From NCBI RefSeq assembly GCF_040802235.1, contig NC_133170.1, forward strand, positions 8,075,001 to 8,139,000: a stretch of DNA of 64,000 nucleotides, read 5' to 3'. Each line of letters begins with the position of its first letter. The first letter of the stretch is position 1. This DNA comes from Manis javanica (lineage: Eukaryota; Chordata; Mammalia; Pholidota; Manidae). Position numbers and translations under genes: made by a program. This document shows, in pieces, positions 63,429 to 64,000 of this stretch. The notes beneath the pieces were generated by a model. It did not search any database and was not told the origin of the DNA. It was given only the letters and a program-made list of their open reading frames with translations.

Positions 63429-64000
63429 CAACCTTAACAGCCTCTTTGCTTTTCTTCTACCCAAGATAAAGACATTCTTTTATGAGTTTCACCCTACGAT
63501 GCTACAGGTGCCACTTAGGGATCTCCACACTTCAGGGAAGACTAAGATTTCCTTCTAGAATATGAATGAAAAAAATTGGAATGAATCACTGCAAAAATAA
63601 TCAATTTTATAGCAAGTTTCTCAGTGAAGTTTTTTGGTAATACAATACTTAAAAATAATTACTTGTTTAAAATGTAAACTTTTAAAGTCAGTGTGACCTA
63701 TGAGAGAGAGCAGAGATTATTTTAAAATGAAGAATCCTGACTATTTTTTGTTTCATTTGGAAACAAAACAACCAATATCAAAGGTGTGATTATTGAAATA
63801 TTTAGCTGAGAAGGTAAATTAGTTTGGTAAAGGTAATGAGGTTTGAAAAACCAGTTATTTAAAAGAAAACAAAATGGCAGCCAATTTATTTAAGTGCACC
63901 AATGGAATACACATAGGTTGTGGCTCTTTTCTGTCCTAGTGTTAAAAACAGATGTTAATTGCCCTGGGAAACTAAATGAACATAAAAATTCTTGGGAAAA

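Larger units (their letters stand above)
46708..64000 (-). other. FAR2: FAR2 intron upstream of the start-codon exon (runs off the window)
   Basis: An acceptor before the 5' UTR part of coding exon 1 shows that at least one more exon lies to the right. No first exon is proven here. Contents are an old repeat (46855-47010), MIRs (48550-48750, 56120-56260), a MaLR LTR end (49930-50106), an interspersed repeat (51228-51680), ERV-L pol (51830-52830), a possible LTR (55527-55900), a CpG-bearing patch (57000-57300) and L2 blocks (60740-62870). Stretches 47.1-47.9, 49.3-49.7, 52.9-55.2, 57.4-60.7 and 62.9-64.0 kb hold nothing I can name apart from a poly-A run. Confidence 0.7.

Noticed and set aside
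1..64000. CRISPR-like arrays, phage or plasmid genes, tRNA or rRNA genes
   Set aside because: None found. Direct repeats here are local duplications, microsatellites, target-site repeats or old SINEs. The only tRNA-like boxes are in MIR elements.

Overview
The window is mammalian nuclear DNA. It has multi-exon genes with GT-AG introns, no operons, and a heavy load of MIR, L2, L1, MaLR, ERV and hAT-type repeats. It holds two convergent genes in the arrangement known from the mammalian ERGIC2-FAR2 locus (human chromosome 12p). The L1 types and a recurring L1 3' tail suggest Laurasiatheria. The tail looks to me like one common in pangolins, but that is recalled and not proven here.

Positions 1-1760 (+ strand) carry the last two coding exons (947-1029 and 1187-1249) and the 3' UTR of ERGIC2, an ER-Golgi cargo-receptor protein. 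The rest of ERGIC2 lies left of the window. From about 1760 to 7900 is the intergenic gap between the two 3' ends. It has no gene, but holds two very short L1 tail insertions, each with clear target-site duplications.

From about 7.9 kb to the right edge (- strand) lies FAR2, the fatty acyl-CoA reductase that makes fatty alcohols for waxes and ether lipids. All 11 coding exons were found by joining splice sites and checking phase. They are 46480-46668, 30534-30709, 27745-27924, 24442-24619, 23120-23164, 21176-21294, 20194-20261, 18053-18224, 11997-12126, 9359-9486 and 8243-8405. They total 1548 nt, or 515 codons plus stop, with no frameshift or internal stop. The first coding exon has 39 nt of 5' UTR and an upstream acceptor, so the true first exon and promoter lie further right, in the last 17 kb or outside the window.

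The introns are repeat-rich. They contain a 2.1-kb 5'-truncated L1 (12.6-14.65 kb), a MaLR LTR (15.6 kb), an old L1 (28.8-30.3 kb), two related LTRs (42.1-43.1 kb), an ERV-L pol remnant (51.8-52.8 kb), L2 blocks (60.7-62.9 kb) and many MIR copies. No bacterial, phage or CRISPR-like system is present. The most interesting features are the sequence changes around the two smallest FAR2 exons, the LTR pair, the truncated L1 insertions, and a CpG-bearing patch at 57.0-57.3 kb that could be an alternative FAR2 start.
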